64,000 nt of DNA from Micromonospora echinospora (GTDB taxonomy: Bacteria > Actinomycetota > Actinomycetes > Mycobacteriales > Micromonosporaceae). The position numbers were made by a program, and so were the translations under genes. Positions within the stretch are counted from its first letter, which is position 1, and every line of letters begins with the position of its first letter. Below are positions 17,911 through 26,369 of this stretch, in pieces. Location: contig NZ_LT607413.1 of NCBI RefSeq assembly GCF_900091495.1, forward strand, positions 6,401,001 through 6,465,000, in the 5' to 3' direction. The notes under the pieces are model-generated. The model searched no databases. It had not been told where the DNA came from and saw only the letters and a program-made list of their open reading frames with translations.

Positions 17911-19052
17911 CGGTGCCCCCCGGTCAACGCGCGCAGCTCCCGGGCCTCGGCCGGGTCGGCGCAGCCGGCCAGGACCAGCGCGTCGCGCAGCTCCTCGGCC
18001 AGCAACGACAGGGCACGTTCCGCGCCGGAGCGCCCGCCCGCCGCCAACGCCCAGAGCATCGGCCGGCCGACCAGCACGCCGCTCGCGCCGAGCGCCAGGG
18101 CGCGCAGCACGTCGGTCCCGCCGCGCACCCCGCTGTCCAGCAGCACCTCACCGCGACCGTCGACGGCCGCGAGGACCTCGGGCAGCATGGTGACGGCGGC
18201 CGGCGCCCCGTCGAGCTGCCGGCCACCGTGGTTGGAGACCACCACCGCGTCCGCGCCGACGGAGGTGGCGAGGGCGGCGTCACGGGGGTCGAGGATGCCC
18301 TTCACCAGCAACGGCAGCCGGGTCTCCGACCGCAGCCACTCCAGGTCCGACCAGGTCAGGGCGGGAGCGAACACCGCGTCGGTGTGCGCTGCCACCGCCG
18401 ACACCCCGGGGGTGCCCTGGTGGGCGAGGTCGTTCCGGCCGCCGGGCAGGTTCGCGGCCACCACCTCGGCGGGCAGGCGGAACGCGTTGCGCAGGTCGCG
18501 CAGGCGGCGGCCGAGCACCGGCACGTCGACGGTCACCATCAGCGCCGTGCAGCCGGCCTCCTCGGCCCGGGCCAGCAGGTCGACGACCAGACCCCGGTCC
18601 CGCAGCCAGTACAGCTGGAACCAGACGTCCGCGCCGGTCGCGGCGACCTCCTCGATCGGGCAGCTGCCCAGGGTGCTGGCCACGTAGGGCACACCGGCCC
18701 CCCGGGCCGCCGCCGCGAGGGCCAGCTCCCCGTCCGGGTGCACCAGCTTCTGGTACGCCATCGGCGCGACCGCCACCGGCAGCGCCGCCGGCCGACCGGC
18801 GAGGACGGCGTCCAGTCGAGGGGCACCGGACCCGCGCAGCACCCGGGGCAGCACGGCGACCCGGTCCAGGGCCGCCCGGTTGGCGGCGAGGGTGGTCTCC
18901 GCGCCGCTACCCCCGGAGACGAAGTCCCACACGTCGGCGGGCAGCACGGCGCGGGCCGCCGCCGCGAAGTCGGCCAGGCAGACCGGCTGCTCCCCGGTGG
19001 TGGTCCCGGGTCCGACCGACGCGCCGGCGGGGGTCACGACGGACTCAGCCAT
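17907..19052 (-). CDS. hmo: 4-hydroxymandelate oxidase (FMN alpha-hydroxy acid oxidase)
   Basis: A 381-residue FMN-dependent alpha-hydroxy acid oxidase. In order: WDFVSGGSGAETTL near residue 40, PVAVAPMAYQKLVHP, TVDVPVLGRR, LLVKGI (FMN-contacting Lys), the catalytic His/Arg loop VVSNHGGRQLDG, and the FMN-phosphate site VLLDSGVRGGTDVLRALALG. The family includes glycolate and lactate oxidases. The ATGA-coupled HpgT and the HmaS gene 12 kb away point to oxidation of 4-hydroxymandelate to 4-hydroxybenzoylformate. The start at 19052 overlaps the upstream hydrolase by eight bases. Confidence 0.88.
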   Translation of the reverse strand: MAESVVTPAGASVGPGTTTGEQPVCLADFAAAARAVLPADVWDFVSGGSGAETTLAANRAALDRVAVLPRVLRGSGAPRLDAVLAGRPAALPVAVAPMAYQKLVHPDGELALAAAARGAGVPYVASTLGSCPIEEVAATGADVWFQLYWLRDRGLVVDLLARAEEAGCTALMVTVDVPVLGRRLRDLRNAFRLPAEVVAANLPGGRNDLAHQGTPGVSAVAAHTDAVFAPALTWSDLEWLRSETRLPLLVKGILDPRDAALATSVGADAVVVSNHGGRQLDGAPAAVTMLPEVLAAVDGRGEVLLDSGVRGGTDVLRALALGASGVLVGRPMLWALAAGGRSGAERALSLLAEELRDALVLAGCADPAEARELRALTGGHR

Positions 19053-20043
19053 CGGCCCGCCTCGCGCCCGCCGGCCCCCGGTCCGGGCCGGAGCCCGCTC
19101 CGGCCGCCGGAGCGTGCAGGCGGGCCCGCAGCCAGCCGGCCGCCCGGTCGAGGGCATGCCGCCCCCCGTCGAGGACGCCGGACATGGCGAAGAACCCGTG
19201 GATCATGCCGGCGTAGCGGGCCAACTCGGTCGGCACGCCGGCCTCGCGGAGCCGTTCGGCGTACCGCTCCCCCTCGTCGCGCAGCGGGTCGTACTCGGCG
19301 GTGATCACCAGCGCCGGAGGCAGGCCGCCGAGGTCCTCGGCGAGCAGCGGCGAGGCGAGCGGGTTCCGCCCGTCCGCCGGGTCGGCCAGGTAGTGCCCCC
19401 AGTACCAGTCGACCGAGGTCCGGTTGAACAGGTACGGGTCCTCCGACTCACACATCGAGTCGGTCTCGCCCCGGTACAGGGTGTTCGGGTAGACCAGCAG
19501 CTGCCCGGCGAGCGCCGGCACGCCGTCCCGGCGGGCCAGCAGGGTGACCGCCGCGGCGAGGTTCCCACCGGCGCTGTCCCCGCCGACGGCCAGCCGGGCC
19601 GGGTCGACGCCCAGCTCGTCGGCGTGCGCGGCGATCCAGGCGGTGGCGGCGTGGCAGTCCAGCACCGCCGCCGGGAACCTGTTCTCCGGGGCGAGCCGGT
19701 AGCCGACGGTGATCACCTGACAGGGCACCGCGTTGGCCAGTCGACGGCAGATGCCGTCGGCGGTGTCGATGCTGCCGAGGGTCCAGCCGCCGCCGAAGAA
19801 GTAGACCAGGGTGGGCAGCGGCCCGTCGCCGGCCGGACGGTAGATCCGGATCGGCAGGTCCCCGGCCGGGCCGGGGACGGTCCGGTCGCGTACCTCGTGC
19901 ACCGGCTCGGCGTCGCCGCCGCCGGCCCGGATCGCGGCCAGGTCGGCGGCGCGGGCCTCGGCGAGGGTCTGGGTGTAGAGCTGGGGCGTACCGGCCGCCG
20001 CCCGGCGGGCGCGGTACGCCAGGACCTGCGGGTCCAGTGGCAT
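19045..20043 (-). CDS. Alpha/beta hydrolase (hormone-sensitive-lipase family) with altered oxyanion motif
   Basis: A 332-residue esterase/lipase-like hydrolase. The nucleophile Ser is in GGDSAGGN, the acid in TAEYDPLRDEG, and the His in GMIHGFFAM. Where the family normally has H-G-G-G-W, this protein reads YFFGGGW, so the first oxyanion-hole His is Phe. It lies between P450 and hmo in the Hpg-type operon (9-base gap, then 8-base overlap). It may release a thioester- or ester-bound product, but nothing in sequence fixes the substrate. Confidence 0.85.
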   Translation of the reverse strand: MPLDPQVLAYRARRAAAGTPQLYTQTLAEARAADLAAIRAGGGDAEPVHEVRDRTVPGPAGDLPIRIYRPAGDGPLPTLVYFFGGGWTLGSIDTADGICRRLANAVPCQVITVGYRLAPENRFPAAVLDCHAATAWIAAHADELGVDPARLAVGGDSAGGNLAAAVTLLARRDGVPALAGQLLVYPNTLYRGETDSMCESEDPYLFNRTSVDWYWGHYLADPADGRNPLASPLLAEDLGGLPPALVITAEYDPLRDEGERYAERLREAGVPTELARYAGMIHGFFAMSGVLDGGRHALDRAAGWLRARLHAPAAGAGSGPDRGPAGARRADG

Positions 20044-20052
20044 GTCGGTCTC

Positions 20053-21270
20053 CTAACCGCCGGTGGTGACGAGCAGCTTGTCGATGCCGCGCAGGAAGAG
20101 GCTGCCGCTGTAGGTGGGCTCCTCGGTGACGGCCATCCGGGGGAACCGGGCGAGCAGCCGGGGCAGCGCGAGCCGCCCCTCCAGCCGGGACACCGCGGCA
20201 CCGAGACAGAAGTGCAGGCCGAGGCCGAAGGCGAGCGACGCCGGCCCGGTCCGGCGCGGGTCGAAGCGGTCCGGGTCGGGGAAACGCGCCGGGTCCCGGT
20301 TCGCCCCGGCGAGCAGCAGCAGGACGTTCTCGTCCCGGGCGACCGGGACGCCGTCCAGGTCGAGGTCGCGCGGCGCGGCGCGGGCCAGGAAGTGCACCGG
20401 GTTCTGCATCCGCAGGATCTCGTCGACGCAGCCGGCCGCCAGGGTGTCGTCACCGGGCAGCGCGGCGACCGTGTCGGGGTGGTCCAGCAGGATCGGCAGC
20501 CCGTTGCTGAGCATGTAGACCGTGGTGACAAAGCTGGCGTTGAAGAGGACGACCAGGTTGCTGATCAGCTCGTCCTCGGTGAGCCCGACGTCGCCGGCGT
20601 CGACCGCCCCGACCAGCCCGCTGATCAGGTCCTCGGCCGGGGTGCCCCGCCGGTGGGCGATCAGGTCACGGTAGAACTCGCGCAGCTCGGCGGCGGCGCT
20701 GTTCGCGGCGGCCAGCCGTTCCGGGGTCTTCCCGGCCACGTCGAGGAACGCGTCGATGGACTCCACCCGGTCCCGGTACCACGCCAGGTCCCGCGCCGGG
20801 ATGCCGATGAACTCCGCCATCACCAGGGCGGGCACCGGGTGGGCGAACTCGGCGACGAAGTCCACCTCCGTGCCGCCCGCCCCGGCCTCGGCCATCCGGT
20901 CCAGCAGCGTGTCGACGACCCGCGCCACCACCGGTTCCAGCGCGCCGAGGCGACGCGGGGTGAACGCCTTCGCGAAGACCTGCCGCATCCGGGTGTGGTC
21001 CGGCGGGTTGACGAACATCATCGAGGTCTGGAGCGTCCGCAGCACCTCGTGGTCCCGCCAGTTCGGTGGCGGCTGCTTGAAAAACTCGGGGTCGCGCAGG
21101 ATCCGGGCGACGGCGTCGTAGCCGACCGCGACGGCGGTCACCGAGCGGTGCTCGCCCCGGTCGGGCACCGGGGCCACCGGCCCCAACTCGTGCAGGGCGG
21201 CGTAGTACGGGTACGGGTCCTGGCGGCCCTCTTCGCTGTAGAGGCCGGTCAGGATCTGGTGGACGTCCAC
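20053..21270 (-). CDS. Cytochrome P450 with non-canonical I-helix
   Basis: A 405-residue soluble bacterial P450. The haem-thiolate motif is FGLGLHFCLGAA, the ExxR motif is EILRMQNP, and the HTRMR segment (VNPPDHTRMRQVF) is present. In the I-helix, where A-G-x-(E/D)-T-T is expected, the sequence is NASFVTTV, so the acid that normally helps proton delivery is Val. It is first of the operon P450-hydrolase-hmo-hpgT, suggesting oxidation of an Hpg-type or other aromatic intermediate, perhaps carrier-bound. Ferredoxin and reductase partners are not encoded nearby. Confidence 0.92.
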   Translation of the reverse strand: MDVHQILTGLYSEEGRQDPYPYYAALHELGPVAPVPDRGEHRSVTAVAVGYDAVARILRDPEFFKQPPPNWRDHEVLRTLQTSMMFVNPPDHTRMRQVFAKAFTPRRLGALEPVVARVVDTLLDRMAEAGAGGTEVDFVAEFAHPVPALVMAEFIGIPARDLAWYRDRVESIDAFLDVAGKTPERLAAANSAAAELREFYRDLIAHRRGTPAEDLISGLVGAVDAGDVGLTEDELISNLVVLFNASFVTTVYMLSNGLPILLDHPDTVAALPGDDTLAAGCVDEILRMQNPVHFLARAAPRDLDLDGVPVARDENVLLLLAGANRDPARFPDPDRFDPRRTGPASLAFGLGLHFCLGAAVSRLEGRLALPRLLARFPRMAVTEEPTYSGSLFLRGIDKLLVTTGG

Positions 21271-21301
21271 GTGCGGTGCTTCCTCCCCAGGAATGACGGC
21301 A

Positions 21302-21332
21302 GGAAGCGGCGGGGGATCTCCCCGCCGCTTCC
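21302..21332. terminator. Terminator hairpin after the SGNH hydrolase gene
   Basis: A 13-bp perfect stem (GGAAGCGGCGGGG and its complement) with a five-base loop lies just downstream of the leftward SGNH hydrolase stop (21342) and upstream of the P450 start. It should isolate the P450 operon from read-through. Confidence 0.75.
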
Positions 21333-21341
21333 GACGCGCTG

Positions 21342-22649
21342 TTACAGGTCGAGCAGCCGCAGGTTGACGGCGTCGGCCATGGCCTTGTTGCCCAGGTCGT
21401 TCGGGTGGATGTGGTCCCCCGAGTCGTACGCGGGCAGCAGCCGGCTCGGCTGTGCCGGGTCACGGAGCACCTGGTCGAAGTCGAGCACCCCGTCGAACTC
21501 GGTGCTGCCGCGCAGGTACGCGTTGACCGCCTGCCGGGTCGCCTCCTTCTCCGGCGTCCAGACGCCCACGGCGCCGTGCCCCTCGTACGGGGTCAGCGTC
21601 GCGACCAGGCTGGTCAGCCCACGCTGCTTCACCTGCTGGTTGATCTGCCGCAGGCTGGCGATGATGCTCTCGGCGGAGTCGCCCGACATCCAGATGTCGT
21701 TGATGCCCAGGTGGGTGACGACGGTCCGCACGCCGGTCTGGGCGAAGACGTCCTCGTTGAGTCGGGCCACCGCGTTCGGTCCCAGCTCGTGGTAGCCGGG
21801 GAAGCCACCCGCGCCGGGCTCGGTGCCCTCGTGGTTGAGCCGGTTGCCGGCGAGGCTGGCGTTGAGCACGCCCGGCGTGCGGACCTCGGAGCGGGTGTCG
21901 ATCAGCCGGTCGGCGAGGAAGTCCGGCCAGCGCTTGTTGGCGTTGACCGTGCTCGCGTTGCCGTCGCCGATCGAGTCGCCGAGGACCACCACCGCGCCCG
22001 GGCTCTTGCGCCGCTCGACGTCCACGCCGGAGAGGAAGAACCAGCAGCAGTCCGGGCGGATGGTGAAGCCCGCCCCGCCGGCCGCGCCGGTCAGGTCGGT
22101 GGCCCCGATGTACGTGGTCTGCCGCGACTGGCCGTGGAAGGTGACCGGCCCGGTCGAGGTCGGGAAGTGCAGGGTCACCACCAGGTCCTGCTGCTCGCCG
22201 ACGGGCAGGTCGACCGGGTCGCTGAGCAGTTCCCCGCCGCGGTTCATGGTGGCGGTGGCGGAGCCGCCGAAGGTCAGCTCCCGCAGCGTCCCGGTGTCGA
22301 CGTCGGACAGGTCGTTCGGGGTGCTGGTGTTCGGCTTGGCGACGGTGGCCCGACCGAGCTTGACGGCCTGCTCACCGAAGATGTTGCTGAGCCGGATGCG
22401 CAGCCGGTCACCACCGACGGTGGTGTGCACGACCATCCGGACACTCTGGTTGTTCAGCCCGGTGTTGGTCAGCCCGACCGAGTTGCCCCGGGTGACCGCG
22501 GCGGCCCAGGTGCCCGCCCACACGTCGCGCGATCGGTCGTTGCGGTTGACCTCGGCCGACGGGCCGGCACTGGCCACGACGGCGGGTGTGCCCGTGACCA
22601 GCAGCGCCGTGGCGGCAGCCACGACGTGCCATCTTTTCGGGGTCGACAT
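21342..22649 (-). CDS. Secreted SGNH/GDSL-type hydrolase
   Basis: A 435-residue exported hydrolase. The signal peptide is residues 1-28 (basic start, then AAATALLVTGTPAVVASA). The N-terminal ~190 residues are a beta-rich module. The catalytic domain has the nucleophile Ser in VVVLGDSIGDG, the Gly/Asn blocks in NASLAGNRL and HLGINDIW, and the Asp/His pair in YDSGDHIHPND. Such enzymes deacylate polysaccharides or lipids outside the cell. It stands alone between two terminators or promoters. Nothing ties it to the pigment-like pathway around it. Confidence 0.9.
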   Translation of the reverse strand: MSTPKRWHVVAAATALLVTGTPAVVASAGPSAEVNRNDRSRDVWAGTWAAAVTRGNSVGLTNTGLNNQSVRMVVHTTVGGDRLRIRLSNIFGEQAVKLGRATVAKPNTSTPNDLSDVDTGTLRELTFGGSATATMNRGGELLSDPVDLPVGEQQDLVVTLHFPTSTGPVTFHGQSRQTTYIGATDLTGAAGGAGFTIRPDCCWFFLSGVDVERRKSPGAVVVLGDSIGDGNASTVNANKRWPDFLADRLIDTRSEVRTPGVLNASLAGNRLNHEGTEPGAGGFPGYHELGPNAVARLNEDVFAQTGVRTVVTHLGINDIWMSGDSAESIIASLRQINQQVKQRGLTSLVATLTPYEGHGAVGVWTPEKEATRQAVNAYLRGSTEFDGVLDFDQVLRDPAQPSRLLPAYDSGDHIHPNDLGNKAMADAVNLRLLDL

Positions 22650-22715
22650 TGAACCTCCATTATCGGCAGCCCGGGGGCCGGCCGCTGGTCGGCGGCGCCC
22701 GGACGATGGTCCAGA

Positions 22716-22744
22716 AACCTAACGGCGCTGCTGACAGGGGTCAA
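22716..22744 (-). promoter_or_regulatory. Sigma-70-like promoter of the SGNH hydrolase gene
   Basis: On the minus strand, TTGACC (22744-22739) and TAGGTT (22721-22716) are separated by 17 bases. The predicted start of transcription is ~60 bases before the ATG at 22649. Consensus quality is good for an actinomycete housekeeping promoter. Confidence 0.55.
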
Positions 22745-22969
22745 TCAACCGGAACGACATGATCAACTACTGCCCGGACGACGCCCTCCGACGATCGGCT
22801 CTGGTCCGTGCCGACACCGTCCACCTAGGCTCGACGAGCGGCGGTGCGGGTGGTCGGCGGTGGCGCCGGGGTCCCGTCACCGGCCGACACCCCTCCCCGG
22901 ACGCGTCCGCACCAGGTTCCCTGTGGACCTCGCGTCCGGCGACCACCCCGCACGGATGGGAGCTGCCGC
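22745..22969. other. Upstream part of the divergent SGNH / AMP-ligase intergenic region
   Basis: The full divergent gap is ~320 bases (22650-22969). Apart from the leftward promoter annotated separately, I see no gene. The part nearest the ligase holds its ribosome site (GGGAG at 22958). No convincing rightward promoter is visible. Confidence 0.5.
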
Positions 22970-24535
22970 ATGGCCGACGGGTCCACGCACCGGACGAGCT
23001 ACGTACACGACGCCCTGGCCCTCTTCGTCGGGTTCGGCGACCGGGAGGCACTGGTCGCCGACGGACGACGGCTCTCCTACCGGGACGTCGCCGACGCGGT
23101 CCGCTCCCTCGCCGGCAACCTGCACCGGCACGGGGTGCGGCCGGGCGCGGCCGTGCTGGTGATGGCCGGCAACGTGGCCGAGGCGCCGCTGCTCCAGCTC
23201 GCGCTGCACCTGCTCGGCTGCCGGTCGATGTGGATCGCCCCGGTCACCTCCCGCCGGGAGATCGAGGAGTTCGCCCGGCGTTCCCGACCCGACGTCTTCG
23301 TCCACGACGCCCGCGACGGGGCGCGGGCCGCGGAGATCGCCGCGGCGCTGCCCGGCGTACCGGTGCTCTGCCTGGGCACCGGGGCCGGACCCGACCTGAC
23401 CGCGCCGGGTGACCCGGCCGACGTCGCCGCGCTGCCGGCGTCGGTGCCGGAGCCGGAGTCGTTCCTCCAGACCAGCGGCAGCACCGGCGTACCGAAGCTG
23501 GTGCACCACCGGGAGAGCTTCTACCGGCAGGTCCTCGCCATCGCCGAGGCGATCCGGGGCAGCGGCGCACCGCTGCTGCGGCACCTGTCGCACTCCCCCA
23601 TGTGGATCGCCAGTGGACAGGTCACCACGCTGGTCAACCTCTTCACCGGCGGGGTGCTCTTCCCCGCCGAGGGGTGGGATCCGGCCCGGTTCATCGCCAC
23701 CGTGCACACCGAGAAGATCAACTCTACCTTCCTCACCCCACCGATGCTCTACGAGGTGCTCGACCACCCGGCGCTGGCGGACGCGGACTTCTCCGCCATG
23801 TTCATGTTCAACGTGGGCGGTGGTCCGGCCGCGCCCGCGCGGCTGCGCCAGGCCATCGCCCGGTTCGGTCCGGTGATGCGCATCGTGTACGGGCTCAGCG
23901 AGGCCGTGATCGTCACGGCGCTGCCGCAGTTGACCGAGGACCCGGCGCACCCGGAACGGCTGCGCTCCTGCGGCCGGCCGTACGGGGACGTCGCCGTGGA
24001 GATCCGCGACAGCGACGGACAGGTGCGTCCCCCCGGGGCCAGGGGCGAGGTGTGGGTACGCACGAAGCTCAGCTTCGTCGGGTACTTCGGCCAGCCGGAG
24101 CTGACCGCCGACACGCTGGTCGACGGCTGGGTGCGCACCCGCGACATCGGGTACCTCGACGCCGACGGGTACCTCTACCTCGTCGACCGGTGGTCCGACC
24201 GGATCCTCACCCAACGGCGCGCCTGGCCGATCTACAGCCGCCCGATCGAGGACGTGCTCGCCGGGCACCCGCAGGTCGCCGCGGCGGCGGTGGTCGGGGT
24301 GCCGGCCGGCGACGGCGCCGAGGCGCCGTACGCGTACGTGGTGCGGACCCCGGGAGCGACCGTCACCGGGACGGACCTGGTCGACCTGGTCACCCGGGAG
24401 CTCTCCGACCTGTGGGCGCCGCAGGGGGTGGAGTTCGTCGACCGGCTGCCGGTGAACCGGTCCAACAAGGTGGACAAACGCGCCCTGCGCGACCGGTACG
24501 CCGCCGGTCGAGGCGTGCCCGACACCGTGCGGTGA
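22970..24535 (+). CDS. AMP-dependent acyl/aryl-acid synthetase (adenylate-forming)
   Basis: A 521-residue ANL-superfamily ligase. The phosphate loop is LQTSGSTGVPKLVHH; other core motifs are VYGLSEAVI, GEVWVRT, GWVRTRDIGYLDADG and YLVDRWSDRI. The C-terminal catalytic Lys is in RSNKVDKRALRD. No carrier domain is attached, so it makes an acyl-CoA or loads a separate ACP. ATG 22970 has GGGAG seven bases upstream; the frame before it crosses non-coding sequence. It is divergent from the SGNH hydrolase. It may belong to the surrounding biosynthetic region, which has two further AMP ligases and free ACPs. Its acid substrate is unknown. Confidence 0.85.
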   Translation: MADGSTHRTSYVHDALALFVGFGDREALVADGRRLSYRDVADAVRSLAGNLHRHGVRPGAAVLVMAGNVAEAPLLQLALHLLGCRSMWIAPVTSRREIEEFARRSRPDVFVHDARDGARAAEIAAALPGVPVLCLGTGAGPDLTAPGDPADVAALPASVPEPESFLQTSGSTGVPKLVHHRESFYRQVLAIAEAIRGSGAPLLRHLSHSPMWIASGQVTTLVNLFTGGVLFPAEGWDPARFIATVHTEKINSTFLTPPMLYEVLDHPALADADFSAMFMFNVGGGPAAPARLRQAIARFGPVMRIVYGLSEAVIVTALPQLTEDPAHPERLRSCGRPYGDVAVEIRDSDGQVRPPGARGEVWVRTKLSFVGYFGQPELTADTLVDGWVRTRDIGYLDADGYLYLVDRWSDRILTQRRAWPIYSRPIEDVLAGHPQVAAAAVVGVPAGDGAEAPYAYVVRTPGATVTGTDLVDLVTRELSDLWAPQGVEFVDRLPVNRSNKVDKRALRDRYAAGRGVPDTVR

Positions 24536-24651
24536 TCCCCGCGCCGGTAGCGCGGACTGGCCCGCCGCCACGCCCGCACCGCGCGCGCCCGGAGGGCACC
24601 GCCGGTGGCGGGTAGGGTGATAGTCCCGCGCCGCCTGCCCCGGAGGGTCCG

Positions 24652-25425
24652 ATGACCACGTCCACCGCTGCCGACCTGCCCGATCTGTTGGCCGCCGGGG
24701 CGGTCACCGGGACGGACGATCCGCTGCTCACCTTCTACGACGACGCGACCGGCGAGCGGACGGCGCTGACGGCGGTGGAACTGGGTGGCTGGGCCGCCCG
24801 AACGGCGGGACTGCTGCGCGACGGGTGCGGGCTGGGCCCGGGGAGCCGGGCCGCCGTACTGCTCCCTCCGCACTGGCAGACCGCCGCCGTGCTGCTGGGC
24901 GCGTGGGCGGCGGGGGTGTCGGTGTCGTTCCGGGGCTGGGCCACCGCCGGGTTGCCCCAGGTGGGGCCGGGCGCAAACGAACCGCTGGACGCCAGCTTCG
25001 TCGCCCGGCACCGGGTCGGCAACTGGTTGGACAACCCGCCCGAGGCCACCCACCGTTTCGTCCTCGGCCTCGGGCCCGCCGGCGCACCACCGGCGGAGCC
25101 GCCCACCGGGTACCGCGACTTCCTCACCGAGGTATGCCGGTACCCGGCCAGCCTCCCGCCGTACGCGGCCGTCCGCCGGTCGGACGCGGCCAGCGTCGAC
25201 GGCACCAGCTACCGGCAGTGGGGGGACGTGGCCCGGGGCGTCGCCGAGGCGTGCGGCCTGCGGCGGGGCGACCGGATCCTGGTCGACGCGGCCACGCACG
25301 AGGAGCCGGTGACGTGGCTGCTGGCCCCGCTCGCGGTCGGCGCGTCGGTGGTGGTCTGCGCCAACCTCGACCGCGCCCGGCTCGACGAGCGCATCGCCAC
25401 CGAACAGGTCACCCGCGTGCTCTAG
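24652..25425 (+). CDS. TIGR03089 family protein
   Basis: A 257-residue protein of the actinobacterial TIGR03089 family, related to the N-terminal half of ANL adenylating enzymes but lacking the phosphate-loop and C-terminal domain. Recognisable stretches are DPLLTFYDDATGERT, GLGPGSRAAVLLPPHWQTA, LGAWAAGVSVSFRGWA, and a C-terminal GASVVVCANLDRARLDERI. It is usually a core actinobacterial gene of unknown function. Its presence here suggests that 24-26 kb is ancestral chromosome interrupting the biosynthetic genes. Confidence 0.8.
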   Translation: MTTSTAADLPDLLAAGAVTGTDDPLLTFYDDATGERTALTAVELGGWAARTAGLLRDGCGLGPGSRAAVLLPPHWQTAAVLLGAWAAGVSVSFRGWATAGLPQVGPGANEPLDASFVARHRVGNWLDNPPEATHRFVLGLGPAGAPPAEPPTGYRDFLTEVCRYPASLPPYAAVRRSDAASVDGTSYRQWGDVARGVAEACGLRRGDRILVDAATHEEPVTWLLAPLAVGASVVVCANLDRARLDERIATEQVTRVL

Positions 25426-25605
25426 CCGACACCCCGGAACGTCACCGGCTGTGCTGACGCCAGAGAGTGGCCGTTCCACCCGCTGCCCCCGGGCAGCGGT
25501 GGACGGTCCCGGCCGGGAGGGTCTCCGGCGCCAGCGGCGACGGCGGACCGGGGTCGGCCGTCCGGACGCTGGTCCACACGGCCGGGGTCCACTACGGTGC
25601 CGGGC

Positions 25606-26307
25606 ATGCCGACGACACTGACCGAATCCACCGATCCGTACTGCCTGCGCGACGGCGAAAGTGCCACGCTCCTCGCCGGGCACCCGTGGCGACGGTTCGT
25701 GGTGCTCGGTGACAGCGTGGCCGAGGGACTCTGCGAGCCGGTCGACGGCTACAGCCCCCTCCAGTGGGCCGACCGGATCGCCGCCGAGCTGCGGGCGGTC
25801 CGTCCCGAGCTGGTCTACCTGAACCTCGGGCAGCGCGGACTGCGGGCCCACGAGGTGCACGCCGAGCAGCTGCGCCCGGCCCTGGACTTCGGCCCCGACC
25901 TGGCGCTGGTGGTCTGCGGCGGCAACGACGCGTTCCGTCCGGCGTACGACGCGGAGGCGGTCGACGCCGAGCTGGACGTCATGGTGACCGCGTTGCAGCG
26001 GGCCGGGGCGGACGTGATCACCGTCGGCATGTTCGACGTGTCGAACAGCCCGGCCGTGCCGGACAAGGTCCGTCCGGGGCTGCGCGAGCGGATGCGCCTC
26101 CTCTCGGCGCACACCGCCCGGCTCGCCGACCGGCTCGGCACGCTGCACGTGGCGCTGACCGACCATCCGCTCACCGCCGATCCGTCGATCTACAGCAGCG
26201 ACGGGCGGCACGGCAGTGGGCGCAGCGACGCGATCGCCACCGCCGAGACCGTCCGCCGGTTGCACGCCCACCTCACCCGCGAGGGGACGCCGGCACGGAG
26301 GACGTGA
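25606..26307 (+). CDS. Cytoplasmic SGNH/GDSL hydrolase
   Basis: A 233-residue SGNH hydrolase without a signal peptide. Block I is FVVLGDSVAEGLCEP (nucleophile Ser); the Gly block is LNLGQRGLRAHEV; the Asn block is LVVCGGNDAF. In the C-terminal block the Asp/His pair is replaced by the looser SDGRHGSGRSD, whose His may serve. The substrate, a carboxylic ester or thioester, is unknown. An in-frame GTG at 25597 is an alternative start adding three residues. It is followed after 62 bases by the convergent ATP-grasp gene. Confidence 0.82.
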   Translation: MPTTLTESTDPYCLRDGESATLLAGHPWRRFVVLGDSVAEGLCEPVDGYSPLQWADRIAAELRAVRPELVYLNLGQRGLRAHEVHAEQLRPALDFGPDLALVVCGGNDAFRPAYDAEAVDAELDVMVTALQRAGADVITVGMFDVSNSPAVPDKVRPGLRERMRLLSAHTARLADRLGTLHVALTDHPLTADPSIYSSDGRHGSGRSDAIATAETVRRLHAHLTREGTPARRT

Positions 26308-26369
26308 CCGACGTCCCCGGCCGGCCGTCACCCGCCACCGGTACGGCGACCGCCGCCGCGGCGGGCGGG

